64,000 nucleotides of DNA, from assembly GCA_035578175.1 (NCBI GenBank), contig JAQMRL010000014.1, positions 14,397,774 through 14,461,773 of the forward strand. The letters run 5' to 3'. The position numbers were made by a program, and so were the translations under genes. The stretch is from Catonia carolina (lineage: Eukaryota > Arthropoda > Insecta > Hemiptera > Achilidae). Below are positions 19,370 to 31,044 of this stretch, one piece after another (the first letter of the stretch is position 1; each line of letters starts with the position of its first letter). A model generated the notes under the pieces. The model did no database searches and had not been told where the DNA came from. It saw only the letters and a program-made list of their open reading frames with translations.

Positions 19370-19830
19370 GTATAATGAAAAATCGTGTAAATGGCTTTTC
19401 TTCTTTGCTGAAAAGACTATTAATGGAATTATGTTTCTCGATATGTTTAACAATTATTGCTTTCCACAGCTAGATGAACTGGAAAACATGCAACGAATTC
19501 ACTTTCAACAAGATAGTGCACTTCCATACTTTAATGCATTTGTCACTCAGGCATTGAATGAAAAATTTCCACATCGATAGATAGGCTGGCAAGGACCCTG
19601 ATCTCCAAGGAGTTCAGATCTGACACGTTGAGATTTTGTCTTGTAGGGATAAATCAAAAACATTGTTTATTCAAAAAATATTCGCTTAAAGGAAAGAGTT
19701 AATGAAGCATTGACAACCGTAACAGAAGATAAAATTGTTAAGTAACGTTAGGTCAGAAACTGAATATGGATTGGACATTTGCCGTGCGACCCATGGTGAA
19801 CATATTGAAAGTTTTTAGTTATGTAAAAAA
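19370..19830 (+). pseudogene. Mariner-like transposase fragment, decayed
   Basis: The first part (frame 19362-19580) encodes TINGIMFLDMF, an FPQLDELEN element and IHFQQDSALPYF, where the D of QQDSA is the second catalytic aspartate. After a stop, other frames carry a damaged SPRSSDLT element and a C-terminal YGLDICRATHGEHIES. This is the same transposase type as at 34473-34748. Several stops and frameshifts are present. Confidence 0.65.
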
Positions 19831-19979
19831 TACTTTTTGATACGACTTACTCGATAAATAAACATCAACTGTACTGTTTTCATTTCATCCATGTTCAAAA
19901 CCCGACCATTCTTTTATGATGGCTCTGTATACCTTGACTGGTGAAAATACCCTAAAATTCCCACACATTAAACATTTTA

Positions 19980-20062
19980 TACTGAAAACGTGTATTTCTG
20001 GTGAAAAATCGAAATGGAAACAAAACTTCCCTTCCATATATTCATATAGGGCAACAGAAAGT
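19980..20062 (+). repeat. Helentron-like repeat, 3' tail fragment
   Basis: Matches the last 85 bases of the family, including the terminal hairpin atatattcatat and ggcaacagaaagta. Confidence 0.55.
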
Positions 20063-20336
20063 AGAAAGGAACATGAAATTTTGTTAATTTAACATCTTAA
20101 AGAGTGGATTGTAGGGAGGAGGCAAAGGTTACGAGTAGAATATTTAAATCAAATTACAAAAAATGTAGGGTTTTGCTGGTATGTAGAAATGAAACGACTT
20201 GCACAAAATAGATCAGGTTGAAGAACTGCATCAAACCAGTCGATACGCTGATAAAAAAAAATATAAAAATTTAAAAATAATGGAATCAGCAATTTTCGAC
20301 TTAAAATGTAATAAATTAGTATTCAATCATTCTTTA

Positions 20337-21277
20337 CGAGGTGTGGCTATTAAATAACGAGACTGACGTTGTAAAAAAATTTATTTTTATTTTATACACA
20401 ATCACTTATTGTCACCTTCAATATATACTTCTTCTCTATCCCTACAACGCTCCATGCGAATTTTCATTGTTGGAAACAGTGGTGGAAGTCATCTTTTGTC
20501 AGCTCCTTCAGGACACGTGCCGCCGTTTTCTCTTTTACAGCTTTCAGAGACTCAAATCTTGTCCCTTTTAATACAGATTTCACCTTAGGGAACAGGTAGA
20601 AGATAATAACATGTGATGAAACGTGGTTTTTTACTTATGATCCAGAAACGAAGCGCCAATCCATGCACGAAATGGAAGAGCTCAACTTCACCGAGAGCCA
20701 AAAAAGCTCAAAAGGGCAAGTCAAAATTTAAAGCAATGATGATTGTTTTTTTTTTTTTGATATCCATGGGATTCTGTACCTTCACTGGTTTCCTGAAGGT
20801 CAAACAATTAATAAATATTACTACCCTGAGTTACTTTCTAAACTACGTCAAAGAGTAAGGGAAAACGCCCCGAAATACGGAAGGACAAATTACGGGTTCT
20901 CCACCGAGACAATGCGCCAGCTCATTCCGTGTTATCTGTCAAGAGGTTGTAGCCAAGTACAGCATCTCAGTGTTAGAACATCAACCTTATTCACCAGATC
21001 TTGCACCATATGACTTTTACCTGTTCCCTAAGGTGAAATCTGCATTAAAAGGGACAAGATTTGAGTCTGTGGAAGCTGTAAAGGGAAAACGGCACGTGTC
21101 CTGAAGGAGCTGACAGAAGATGACTTTCAGGCACTGTTTCCAACAATGGAAAATTCGCATGGAGCATTGTAGGGATAGAGAAGGAGTGTATATGAAGGTG
21201 ACAATAAGTGGATTATGTATACAATAAAAATAAAATTTTTTACAACGTCAGTCTCGTTATTTAACCGCCACACCTCG
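20337..21277 (+). mobile_element. Mariner-family palindromic element M2
   Basis: Complete 941-bp element with TA on both sides (20335-20336, 21278-21279). The left arm (20337-20600) is an inverted copy of the right arm (about 21020-21277). The core reads on the plus strand and encodes the middle of a mariner transposase in several broken frames (WKSSTSPRAKKAQ in 20613-20858, then the catalytic block near 20900-21010 with frameshifts). It sits about 90 bases upstream of the coding exon at 21368, within an intron. Confidence 0.8.
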
Positions 21278-21367
21278 TATGTTTTGTAAGACAGTTCAAA
21301 TCAGCTGTTTTGTTACAACATCCTGTATATAATATAAAAATTAATATTATAAATTGATTTGTCTTAG

Positions 21368-23245
21368 GGCATAGGTTACACGTGCTGTGCTTTATTCACG
21401 CACCAATTATCATCGGATGTCCCTTATGGATTACTACATCACAAATGCAGTGGACATTTTGATTCTCATATTGAACTTCAAACTAGAAACATTACGAACG
21501 ATAGTTTGAGAAGACATTCAGCGATGATGAAGAAGATCGAATTAAAATCATCAGATGAGGATTCATCGATGGATTACGAACGAAATGACTTTAAATCAAA
21601 TACTGAATACTACACGGAAAAGTCAAGAAGATACAGTACAAATTCAGATGTAGATGACACAATAAAGAAAAGTAAATCATTTTATATAAACTGGTTCCCC
21701 GAATCATATTCTTCAACGACAGAAGCTTCAAGCGTCATAAGAAAATCAAGGAATTTTCGGACAAACTCATTTCCTTATTCATACGACAGTTTATCCGATG
21801 ATGTAATAATGAAGAAAACAAAATCATTCAAGACAAATTCATTTCCTGACTCATACGATTCGATAACAGAATCCAACAACCTGTTCAAAACGAATTTTAT
21901 CAAGGACTCAACTACTACCATTTCGGATTCTGAAAAACTAACTAACAAAGTTACGTTAACTACACCAAAATCATTTCCTGATGAAGGGACAGCCAACAGC
22001 GATCCCAGAAATCAGAAGAAATCAAATCTACTTACACCACAAATATCTCCTGAAAGTTTAACCACAAATTCCAGTAAATTAAACCAGCGGAAATCAATTT
22101 CAACTCCTATTACAAATTCTCCACCGGTACATTCCAACAAAACCAATAAAGGAACTCGATTAAGAACCAAATTACGTCCTGCATTGCATAAGTCAACCAA
22201 AATGCCCATTACACTTAAGATAGGAAGTTTACTAAATCCTACCAAGGTTTCTAATGCATTGAAATCAATTACCAAAAAAATCAGGAAACCAAAATCAGCT
22301 AAACCGACTTCAGTTCCTAATGTTCACGTACAACCCACAATTTCTGGAAAAAATAAAAAAATAAATAACGTTAAAAAGCAGTCATCTTCTCAAGCGAAAA
22401 CACCTACCGCAAATCCTAGTAGAATAGATTCTAAAAAAAATTATAACAAAATTAATAACTCTAAACCCGCGAATAAAAAATCATTTTCTAACACAAGGGC
22501 TTCAACCACAGATTCTAGCAAAATAAAAAAATCTAAACCACAAAATGTAAATTCAGTTTCTAATTCAAAAACTTTGACTTCAAATTCCAAGAATATGAAG
22601 AATTCTAATCCAAGAAATACAAAATCTTCATCTAAACCACAATCTTCAACAACAAATTCCCACTATAAGAATTCGAATCAAACGAAAAACAAATCGTCTA
22701 AATCACAAACTTCAACTGCAGATTCCAGAAATAAGAAAAACTCTAATTCAACAAAAACAACAACGTTTTCTAGTCCACAAGTTGCAATCACAAAATCCAA
22801 CAAAAAGGAAAATTCTAAACCACCAGAAATAAAACAATTTTCTGATTCAAGTAATTCAACTACAGTTTCTAGTGCAATAAATACATCTACCACCCCAAAT
22901 ACATTTGTTGACCAAAACATTTCAACGCCAAATATTAGCAAAATAAGTAGCACCAAATCTCCTAATTCTAATCCTGTTTTTCAAAGTTCTACTTTCTCCA
23001 CAGATCCCAGTAAAAAACAGAACATGTACTCATTCGACACCAATTCACTTCTTCATCCTTATGGTACGACTGAACGTCCTAACAAACTAACGAAAGCTTA
23101 CACGTTTGCACCTAATTCATTTTTTGAAAGGTATACACCAAGTACACGCAAACCGATAAACTCCAATTCACTCCCAGATTCTTACATGACATTACCAGAT
23201 TCTAATAAAATATGGACATCAAAATCACATAAAATTAATTTCTAA
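21368..23245 (+). CDS. Last exon of an unrecognised Ser/Asn/Lys-rich protein (paralog 1)
   Basis: A 625-codon open stretch after an acceptor (aattgatttgtcttag). In-frame TAG lies just upstream, so this is an exon, and translation does not start at the internal ATG at 21524. It opens in phase 0 with G-I-G-Y-T-C-C-A-L, then LLHHKCSGHFD. Residues ~95-185 hold copies of a K-S-F-x-x-N-x-F-P-x-S-Y repeat, 260-305 a basic stretch (ITKKIRKPKSAK), and 305-500 Ser/Asn/Lys/Thr-rich repeats of ~24 residues. The first 30 residues match the start of the exon at 28232. The composition suggests a disordered, possibly secreted or structural protein. I do not recognise the family. No transmembrane segment is visible in this exon. 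The minus-strand frames inside it are shadows. Confidence 0.75.
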   Translation, partial: GIGYTCCALFTHQLSSDVPYGLLHHKCSGHFDSHIELQTRNITNDSLRRHSAMMKKIELKSSDEDSSMDYERNDFKSNTEYYTEKSRRYSTNSDVDDTIKKSKSFYINWFPESYSSTTEASSVIRKSRNFRTNSFPYSYDSLSDDVIMKKTKSFKTNSFPDSYDSITESNNLFKTNFIKDSTTTISDSEKLTNKVTLTTPKSFPDEGTANSDPRNQKKSNLLTPQISPESLTTNSSKLNQRKSISTPITNSPPVHSNKTNKGTRLRTKLRPALHKSTKMPITLKIGSLLNPTKVSNALKSITKKIRKPKSAKPTSVPNVHVQPTISGKNKKINNVKKQSSSQAKTPTANPSRIDSKKNYNKINNSKPANKKSFSNTRASTTDSSKIKKSKPQNVNSVSNSKTLTSNSKNMKNSNPRNTKSSSKPQSSTTNSHYKNSNQTKNKSSKSQTSTADSRNKKNSNSTKTTTFSSPQVAITKSNKKENSKPPEIKQFSDSSNSTTVSSAINTSTTPNTFVDQNISTPNISKISSTKSPNSNPVFQSSTFSTDPSKKQNMYSFDTNSLLHPYGTTERPNKLTKAYTFAPNSFFERYTPSTRKPINSNSLPDSYMTLPDSNKIWTSKSHKINF

Positions 23246-23380
23246 CCCATTTAAATTCACAAATTTTTAAGATTTGAATTTTTTTATTTTTGTATCTAAG
23301 AAGAAAAGGGTATTAACTCCATTTTTGTGACTTTTCACGGAAGCCAAAAAGTTGAAATATTTTCTTTTCATTACTGTATA

Positions 23381-23901
23381 CTGTGGGACAATTCGAACTG
23401 GCACAACTCTTGTTCTACGTGTACACACAGTTCCCCATAAAGTATATCCATAACCTATTCTTTCAACAAGGTCTACAAATTTTAATGTACGCAAATGCCT
23501 ACAACCTTATTACAATGGACAAACTTACAAATAATTATTTCATTTTAAAATATGTATTTAATTTGTCCCAGGAAAAATTTAAATGATAAATTACAAGAAC
23601 TAAACTGCAAAAACTCACTAAACTATAGTCTACAGACGCACGCAACTAATTAAACAAATTTTTTTGAATATATTATAATAAACAGAAAATCATATACGAA
23701 AACAAAATATTAGTCACATCACTATTCGGACAGATAATTATTAAGAACAACAGTGAAAACAAAGCGTAGTGACCGTGCGTGAGTCGCACATTACAGTAGC
23801 GATTGAATATTTTTGTGACTGTACCGTCGTTGCATGGCGAGGGGCGATGAGTGGAGTAGATAAACACTGAAGCGGCTTCTGCCAATTTGAATTGTCCAAG
23901 G
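23381..23901. mobile_element. Small TA-flanked inverted-repeat element
   Basis: The left end CTGTGGGACAATTCGAACTG is inverted at the right end (ccaatttgaattgtccaagg, to 23901). TATA precedes and follows. About 520 bp with no transposase. It lies in the 3' flank of the preceding exon. Probably a non-autonomous Tc1/mariner-type element. Confidence 0.5.
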
Positions 23902-23920
23902 TATAACAAAATTTTTAGTA

Positions 23921-24819
23921 CCTACCATCGGTTTCACAATCATAGACACCCGAGTTTGAACCCTTGCATCTCCAAAAATATTAGCTAGATTTCAACATAT
24001 TTTACATCAAAATTTAGCTCATTTTATTCTGCGTTGACCTATAATAATCCTATATTTTAATTATGTTTAAAAATTGACATATCGAGGTTGGAAGACAAAA
24101 ACACCCGGTTTTTGCTACCGCAAAATATTTCATGGGTTTAGAGGCATGTAACTCGATAATTACTTGACCGACAAGTTTGAAATTTTAACACAACATAAAA
24201 TTATATTCTTACAGCGTGCACTAAATTTAAATTTTGTACGTCATTTAAATTTTGATTTATTGACAATATTCTGAACCCTTGCTATCTTGGTAACCGCTCG
24301 ATCGTTCGGCACGGGCAAACTATCGTTTTATTCACAGTAAAAAACTTAGTACAGATATTTTAATAACATGAAATGTTGATTGACCAATGTTGTGGTAGAA
24401 TTTTTTTAATTTTGAAAAGTAGACTGGGTACTGCGGGGTGGGCGCTACTATCCATGTTGCCTGAATCTGACTGTCTATCTGAATTGACAATGCAGTCTAT
24501 CAATTCAGGTTAATTTAAATTTTGTTCACGCTGTAAGAATATAATTGTCTATGTTGCGTTAAAATTTCAAACTTTTCGGTCAAATAATTATCGAGTACAC
24601 GCCTATAAACGCATGAAATTTGATGCGGTAGCAAAACAACCGGTTGTTTTTGCCTTCCAACCTCGATATGGCAATTTTTAAACAACATTAAAAATATAGG
24701 ACTATTATAGGTCAACGCAGAATAAAACGAACTAAATTTTGATGTAAAATATGTTGAGATAGTTTTGAAGATGCAAGGTTTCAAACTCGGGTGTCTATGA
24801 TTATGAAACCGATAGTAGG
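23921..24819. mobile_element. Second copy of palindromic element, centre deleted
   Basis: The ends CCTACCATCGGTTTCA and tgaaaccgatagtagg match the element at 13355-14527. The left arm is complete to the loop (about 24510), but the right arm resumes only near ttcacgctgtaagaat. That deletion of about 270 bases leaves 899 bp. Confidence 0.7.
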
Positions 24820-25070
24820 TGTTAGAAACTTGAAATGTACTTCCAATTTCTACAGAAATTGTTTCTTATCCATTCTCCTCCCTCCTACAGTGTGATTTTT
24901 TATTCCTCTTACCCAATTTTTAATGTCTGGTAATTTCTTTTTAGAAAGCGAATTTTGTTTTGTGACACGAAGTTGGTAGCCCTCAACCGGTGTAAATACA
25001 GCAGTGTAAGTTAATTCTCTTTGAGCTGTGTAAAATTTTGTGCACTCTCAAAACTAACTGGTTTTTTAGC
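24820..25070 (+). other. Unique stretch with a possible short exon
   Basis: Between acceptor taatttctttttag (to 24952) and donor GTAAGT (near 25008) one frame is open for about 18 codons (contains ILFCDTKLVALNRC). Lying upstream of the exon at 28232, it might belong to that gene. The evidence is only the splice signals. Confidence 0.2.
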
Positions 25071-25074
25071 AATT

Positions 25075-26016
25075 TGTCTCCGTGTGTGTGTGAAAAACAT
25101 ATTTCAAGAACAGAATATAAGACAGAGTAGAAACTTGAAACTTAAGTTAGATCTACCACTAGAGGACCCGATACGAACATTTACATCAAAATCGGTCAAC
25201 CGAAAGTAGTAGTTTATTCGTTCAATTTTTTGCAGTTTTTTAAAAAACGGCTCCTACGATTTTTTTTTTAAATCGCCTCATTTCTTTTATGCTCTACAAG
25301 ATAAAGTAAGCGCCATGTTTGCTGAAATTCTTGGTAACCTATGCCCTTGTATGAATTTTTTTAAGCTTGTGGCCTTAATATGCATTCTTGGGCAAAAGAT
25401 GTAATTATAATCAAAGTTTGCTGTAGAACATTTAAAAACCTACAACTTTTATTCATCCATTTTTTTGTACATGGCTTTTTTCGTAAAAATTGAATATTTT
25501 AATGTTGCGGTTTTTGTATGCATTTTACGACAAAAGTATAAATTTAAAGTTATAGGAAATTAAAAGATCTACAACTTATATTTCAAACATTTTCTTCTAC
25601 AGAGCCTAGTTTAGCGGAATTTCAGCAGATATGACATTTGCATACACACTGTCTTGTAGAAAATAAAAAATGTAGTAAATGAGGCATTTTTTTCATGAAA
25701 AAAATGGGAGCCATTTTTGAGGAAATCGTAATAAAGTGAAAAATTACACAAGTAAACTACTACTTCCGGTTAACCGAATTTGATGAAAACATTCGTGTTA
25801 GTCCGGTAATGGTATCTAACTTAAACCAAGTTTCAGCTTCGTACGCTATTCCGTTCTTGAAATATTTAGTTCACATACAGGAACCCAAACACACACAGAC
25901 CAATCGCTAAAAACATGTTTTTGGGGTTCAGGGAGCCTGAAAATGTGTACATCTGGTAAAAAATCGACATGAAAACAATACTTTATTCCTTATACATGCA
26001 TAAAGGACAAAAGAAA
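25075..26016. mobile_element. Two helentron-like copies joined head to head
   Basis: 25075-25620 is a minus-strand copy and 25620-26016 a plus-strand copy; both are truncated and join at tttagcggaatttcagcag. The short frame 25021-25209 is repeat-derived. 26030-26640 holds no recognisable feature. Confidence 0.65.
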
Positions 26017-26639
26017 GTAAAAATTAATCTTTTGTGGGCTGTAGGAAAGAAAGGCCGTTGAAAGACGGAAAAATTGTTCTTTATTTCATACTTAGCATAT
26101 TACAAGTATTAGTTAATAATAAATTACCTCGCAATTATTTTACTCTGTATCAATACATTTATAGAGATTATATTCTTTAAAATTATATTATTTAAATATA
26201 ACAAAAAAAATGTTCTTATAATTATTTCACACAACCCATTCAAAACTATCCCGTATTTCAAGGGTACACCATTACGTAAATAAATTTGTTAGTATTAACG
26301 TAACAGGTTTGTGGATTTTCACATGATTCCAGAATCTGAAAACAATAATTTTAATTTTTACCCATGTAACAATCATGCTGCGACATGAAGATTTCCCTGG
26401 AGCATAACTTTAAGCACTTGGGATGACTGACAGCCTGTTTACTATAGAGTCTGTCTACGCTAAGAGTACTCCGACATAGGCAACCAGCAATACAAGTGAG
26501 CATGCGCATTAATTAAAAATACGCACAGCATGATCAAAAACAAAATTCCATACAACACTGATTCGCTCAAAGCGTAATATAATAAAAACAAGTTAAATTC
26601 ATTTGTTAGAAAATGTTTTATAAATCGAACATTTGTGTT

Positions 26640-27028
26640 AAGGTCATCAGCCGAAAGGCTGGTTTGAACCTGTAGAGGTTTTACTAAGTAAAACGAGGAG
26701 TGAGGTGGTTTACCATTGCCTTCCTCACTGAATGGAAAAGTATGCTTATCAGCATGCCGAGCCCTCTGTAAAGCACATATTTTTCACTCTGCAAATGACA
26801 CCTTTACTTCATTTACCACAGGGTCTGGCTGTACAATGAAATTCATTACTTCCAGAGGAGATAACTCTGATTAGTGTCTTTTACACTTCTACCTCTTCTG
26901 TTCTTAAATGATTCAGCCATTCAATTGGCTGACCATGTGATAAGAAACAGAACTATTTATTTTAGCCCTGCAATAAACAGATTGAGTGTAAATAATTTGA
27001 CACTCCATCTGTCTGTTATGGGCAGAAA
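26640..27028 (+). repeat. SINE-like repeat S1, near full length
   Basis: Runs from aaggtcatcagccgaaaggc to ctgtctgttatgggcag and includes the segment missing from the split copy at 13190-14680. 27030-27960 downstream is AT-rich with no supported gene. One 65-codon frame at 27341-27538 has no ATG of its own or other support. Confidence 0.65.
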
Positions 27029-28231
27029 AAAAATCGAAAAAATCAAAAAATAGTTTACCATTAATAACTAGAAAATGTTACTATTGTTATTCTTACATTG
27101 TTACTTTTCGTTACATTATTTACTATTATTATATTATTATTTATGATTAGTAGGTTTTTATTATAGACTCAGTTGTATTTTATTTTTGGTCACAAGTAAT
27201 ATAAGACTAATGCGCTTGAATTGTAACAGGAGAGTAAACTACTCCAAAGATTCCTTGTTTATCATTTCAGATTGTTTATTTCATATCATTGAAATAATTA
27301 ATGTCTGTGACTAGTTTAATACAACTGTTAGCACTTACCCGTGTTTAATTCATTTTTAGTTTCATCAGTTATCTTTTGGAATTTTATCGGTTCGTTTCGA
27401 TTTTTTCGTAGACTGAAGTTGAAAAGTTTTGTAAGCTGTGTTTTCTTAACATGCGTGACAGTAAATGTGTTGAGTTTTTTAAACATAAAAACAAAACAAA
27501 AATTCCATTTCTTACCTTACATTATGTTGATGTTATGATACACGCCTATTTCCTGTTGTGTAATAATAAATTATAGTAGAATCATTCGTGAGTCATACAT
27601 ACTACATTATGAATTGTGAACAGCACATTCTAGGAATATTATCTTCAATTTGATTAACTTATTTTTCTATTTTATTGTATTCAGTGCGCTGTGAGTAATC
27701 CTACGTGACAGATCGCTTGTAATTATGTTAAAAGTGGTTGTGTAGAAATATTTACTGCAGTTTATATTCTAATTAACGAAGTAAATAGGTAATTGTTTAC
27801 TCATTTGTAGTATTTTTTGTGTGCTTCTATTTAATTAGTATAATATTTCAATACAGTTCCTAAAATATGTGGAATGTAGGCAAACTATAGAAAGAAATCA
27901 ACAATAATTGTTCAAAGGCTAGGTACAGATGAAAGACCCCATCCGATAAAACTCATACAAAAACAGCTATTGTTAAAACATATTTTGTGCATTTATTTTA
28001 TTATACAATATGTAAGAATACATATTTTTCCGAGAAATGGTACAACTAAAGATAAACTTAGAGAAATTATTTTTTCCACAAGCAATATTGGAGTTCAGAT
28101 ACATAATCACCGTTCTAATGTATTACAAGAAAATTTAATGGATTTGTATAGTTGTTATAAATTTTGTACGCAGATGTTGTTATTTAACATTTCCCTTCTG
28201 TGTCCCTTAATAATGTATTTTGTTTTCGTAG

Positions 28232-30589
28232 GGCTCTGGATACAACTGCTGCATTTTAATGACAACTCGACTAACAACCGCTGATCCAAAATTCCAATTA
28301 TTGCAACATCAATGTTCCACTCAAGACACAAAACAGGACTTTAAAAGAGAAAACAAGAGAAACTTATCAAGAACTAGTAGGAACGTATTTGAAAACTTCT
28401 TAAAAATGTTTTCATTTAGAAGTAAACAGGACGTAAATAATATGCCATTAAAAATTAACAAAATCAAAAATGGATCATCAGACATACATACGAGACTTGG
28501 ATTACCCTCACATTCCAGAAATTTGAATGAGGGATTCACAAAAAACAACGTATTTCACGACCCAAATTTTAACAAAATTAAGAAACCAAATTCACCAAAA
28601 CTTCATACTTTAACTAATTTGTCCCCTAATTCTACAAAAGTGACTGAAGAATCTCACAAAAAGTTTTTATCTCGTAGCTCAAATTCACCAAAACATCACC
28701 CGACATTTCATTCTCATCGGACGAAGAGACCTAAATCACCAGAATCCTACTTTTTACCTAATTCACCCTCAAATTATACGAAAAATATTAAGGAATCTAC
28801 CAGAAATATTTTGTCACATGTTTCAAACAGAACCAATTATCAATCAATCCTGAATCTTAAATCCGATTCTCGTAACATACGTAAGGAATCTATCAAGAAT
28901 ACTATGTCTCCATATGGCTCAAATTCAACAAGAGTAAAATGGACGCTTAATTCTAACAGGACTGAATCATTAAAAACTTACCCTCCACCTGATTCGTTCA
29001 CAAATTCTAGCAAAATTAATGAAGAAACTATCAGAAAAATGTTATTCCACGACTCAAATGTTAAAAGAAATAAGATACCTAAATCAAAAACAACTTACAC
29101 TTCACATATTCCATCCTTAAATTCTACCCAAATAACTGAGGTATCTCCAAAAAATATGTCATCTCATGGCTCAAATTCTACAAGAGATGTATCAGCGTTT
29201 CATTCAGATCGGGTAAAACGACCTGAATCACCGAAGATTTATTTTTTTCCTGATACGTCCTTAAAATCTAGCAAAATTAATAAGGAATCTATCAAAAATA
29301 TGTTATTCCATGGTGCAAATGTTAAAAGAAAGATACCGAAATCCATAAAAACTTACAATTCACATATTTTATCTTTAAATTCTACAGAAATTACTGAGAA
29401 GTCTTCAAAAAATGCGTTACATCATGGTTCGAATTCTACAAGAGATGACTCAGCGTTTAATTCGGATGGAGTAAGGAGCCTTGAATCAACGAAACCTGAT
29501 ACTTCACTTGGTTCTTCATTAAATTCTACAGAAGTAACTGAGGAATCTCCAAAAAGTATGTTACCTAATGGCTCAGATTCTGCGAGAGATGACTCGGTGT
29601 TTCATTCTGATAGGATAGAAAACCCTGAATCATCAAAACCTGAGACTTTACCTGATTCTTCCCAAAATTCTACAGAAATAACTGAGGAATCTCCTAAAAA
29701 TATGTTACCTCCTGGCTCAAATTCTACAAGATACGACCTGGCATTTCATTCTGATGGGGTAAGAAGCCCTGAATCAACGAAACCTAATACTTTACTTGAT
29801 TCTTCAACAAATTCTACAGAAATAACTGAGGAGTCACCAAAAAATATGTTACCTCCTGGCCTGAATTCTACAAGAGATGACTTGGCATTTAATTCTGATG
29901 GGATAAGGAGCCCTGATTCATCAAAACCTCATACTTTACCTGATTCTTCCTCAAATTCTACAGAAATAATTGAAGAATCTAACATAAATAATATTTCATC
30001 ACATAATTTAAATTTATCAGAATCTGATTCGATCTGGAATGTTAGTTCAAATTCTAGTAGCAATAACGAGGATGGTACAAATTATACGATTCCTCATGGT
30101 AAACATTCACCAAATGATAACTCAACATTCAATTCTAATGGGGTCAAAACATTTGAATCATCTGAGGATGCAGCTGTAAATAAGTATTTTTCCTCTGGGT
30201 TTAAAACGAAAATCAAAGACAACATTGATGAAAATGATCCATTTGCAATTGAGAAAGGATTTAAAATACCTAAGATCAAAGACCCATTGAACGATAACAT
30301 GTGGCATGGAGGAATCCTAGACCATCGCAAAATCAATGTTGATGACTTAACACTGGATTACGGAGAAGATGTTGACACTCGATTCTTTTGGGACTTTAAA
30401 GATTATCCGGTAATAATACATGATTCAAATTTTGGTACTGGAGGGACACAACCCGGGACACAAGGCAAACCTATCGACTGGGAAAATTATTTTATTCCCT
30501 CGGGATTAGATTATCCGAAATTGATCAGTAGAAATCCAGTTAATCCCTCAAAATTTATCACTGTAGATTATTACAGTGACATGTATTGA
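28232..30589 (+). CDS. Last exon of an unrecognised Ser/Asn/Thr-rich repeat protein (paralog 2)
   Basis: A 785-codon open stretch after acceptor tgtattttgttttcgtag. Phase is 0 and it begins G-S-G-Y-N-C-C-I-L, then LLQHQCSTQD, collinear with the start of the 21368 exon. The first ATG at 28259 could mislead a gene finder. The middle is built of a ~48-residue repeat (LNSTEITEESPKNMLPPGSN, then TRDD-x-AF-x-SDG). From 29375 to about 30094 it repeats every 144 nt exactly. Dozens of N-x-S/T sites would be glycosylated if the protein is secreted. The C-terminal ~120 residues are not repetitive and are acidic and aromatic (FFWDFKDYPVIIHDSN, VDYYSDMY). A possible preceding exon lies in the open stretch 27967-28119 (phase 0, weak donor). 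Function is unknown. Confidence 0.75.
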   Translation, partial: GSGYNCCILMTTRLTTADPKFQLLQHQCSTQDTKQDFKRENKRNLSRTSRNVFENFLKMFSFRSKQDVNNMPLKINKIKNGSSDIHTRLGLPSHSRNLNEGFTKNNVFHDPNFNKIKKPNSPKLHTLTNLSPNSTKVTEESHKKFLSRSSNSPKHHPTFHSHRTKRPKSPESYFLPNSPSNYTKNIKESTRNILSHVSNRTNYQSILNLKSDSRNIRKESIKNTMSPYGSNSTRVKWTLNSNRTESLKTYPPPDSFTNSSKINEETIRKMLFHDSNVKRNKIPKSKTTYTSHIPSLNSTQITEVSPKNMSSHGSNSTRDVSAFHSDRVKRPESPKIYFFPDTSLKSSKINKESIKNMLFHGANVKRKIPKSIKTYNSHILSLNSTEITEKSSKNALHHGSNSTRDDSAFNSDGVRSLESTKPDTSLGSSLNSTEVTEESPKSMLPNGSDSARDDSVFHSDRIENPESSKPETLPDSSQNSTEITEESPKNMLPPGSNSTRYDLAFHSDGVRSPESTKPNTLLDSSTNSTEITEESPKNMLPPGLNSTRDDLAFNSDGIRSPDSSKPHTLPDSSSNSTEIIEESNINNISSHNLNLSESDSIWNVSSNSSSNNEDGTNYTIPHGKHSPNDNSTFNSNGVKTFESSEDAAVNKYFSSGFKTKIKDNIDENDPFAIEKGFKIPKIKDPLNDNMWHGGILDHRKINVDDLTLDYGEDVDTRFFWDFKDYPVIIHDSNFGTGGTQPGTQGKPIDWENYFIPSGLDYPKLISRNPVNPSKFITVDYYSDMY
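29375..30094 (+). repeat. Five intragenic 144-bp repeats
   Basis: Units start at 29375, 29519, 29663, 29807 and 29951, with an exact 144-nt period that keeps frame. Units two to four are the most alike and the last is diverged. Older, less regular units precede them from about 28620. Confidence 0.8.
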
Positions 30590-31044
30590 TTATCATCCAG
30601 ATGAAACCACCAGGAAAACCTAGTAAAATATTCATGAGATACTTACAGATTGCATTCTACAAAATTTCACGATAATTAAACATAATTTCACAGCTTAGGA
30701 TAACTCATTCAAGTTAGGGTTAGAGAGAGTAACAATATTTATCAGGAAAAAATGTTATTGAAAGTTTAAAGTTTGTTACAAATGTGCTTCGCTTTTTTTA
30801 ATTGCGTGCGGAGACTCCTGAGGAAGTATAGGATAAATCAAGAACTAATAAGTTAAAACATATCACCTGACATATTTTAATCCCACATTAATATACTATT
30901 ACGAGCTTACTTACTATAATAAGTGCGTCATCTTTTAATATCTACACAATACTACACAGTTTTCTTAGGATTAATTTCTGCAATACTTTGGGTGTTTATT
31001 TATTTTGAGTTAATTCTCTTTTTTATTTTTATTTAATATTATTT

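Noticed and set aside
21775..22956. Minus-strand frames of 73-92 codons within the 21368 exon
   Set aside because: Antisense of low-complexity Ser/Asn/Lys codons. They are Val/Phe/Leu-rich only as complements.
27970..28284. A separate 104-codon gene just before paralog 2
   Set aside because: It has no ATG at its start and runs through the acceptor of the 28232 exon in another frame. At most its first part (27967-28119) could be an upstream exon, which I leave as a possibility.
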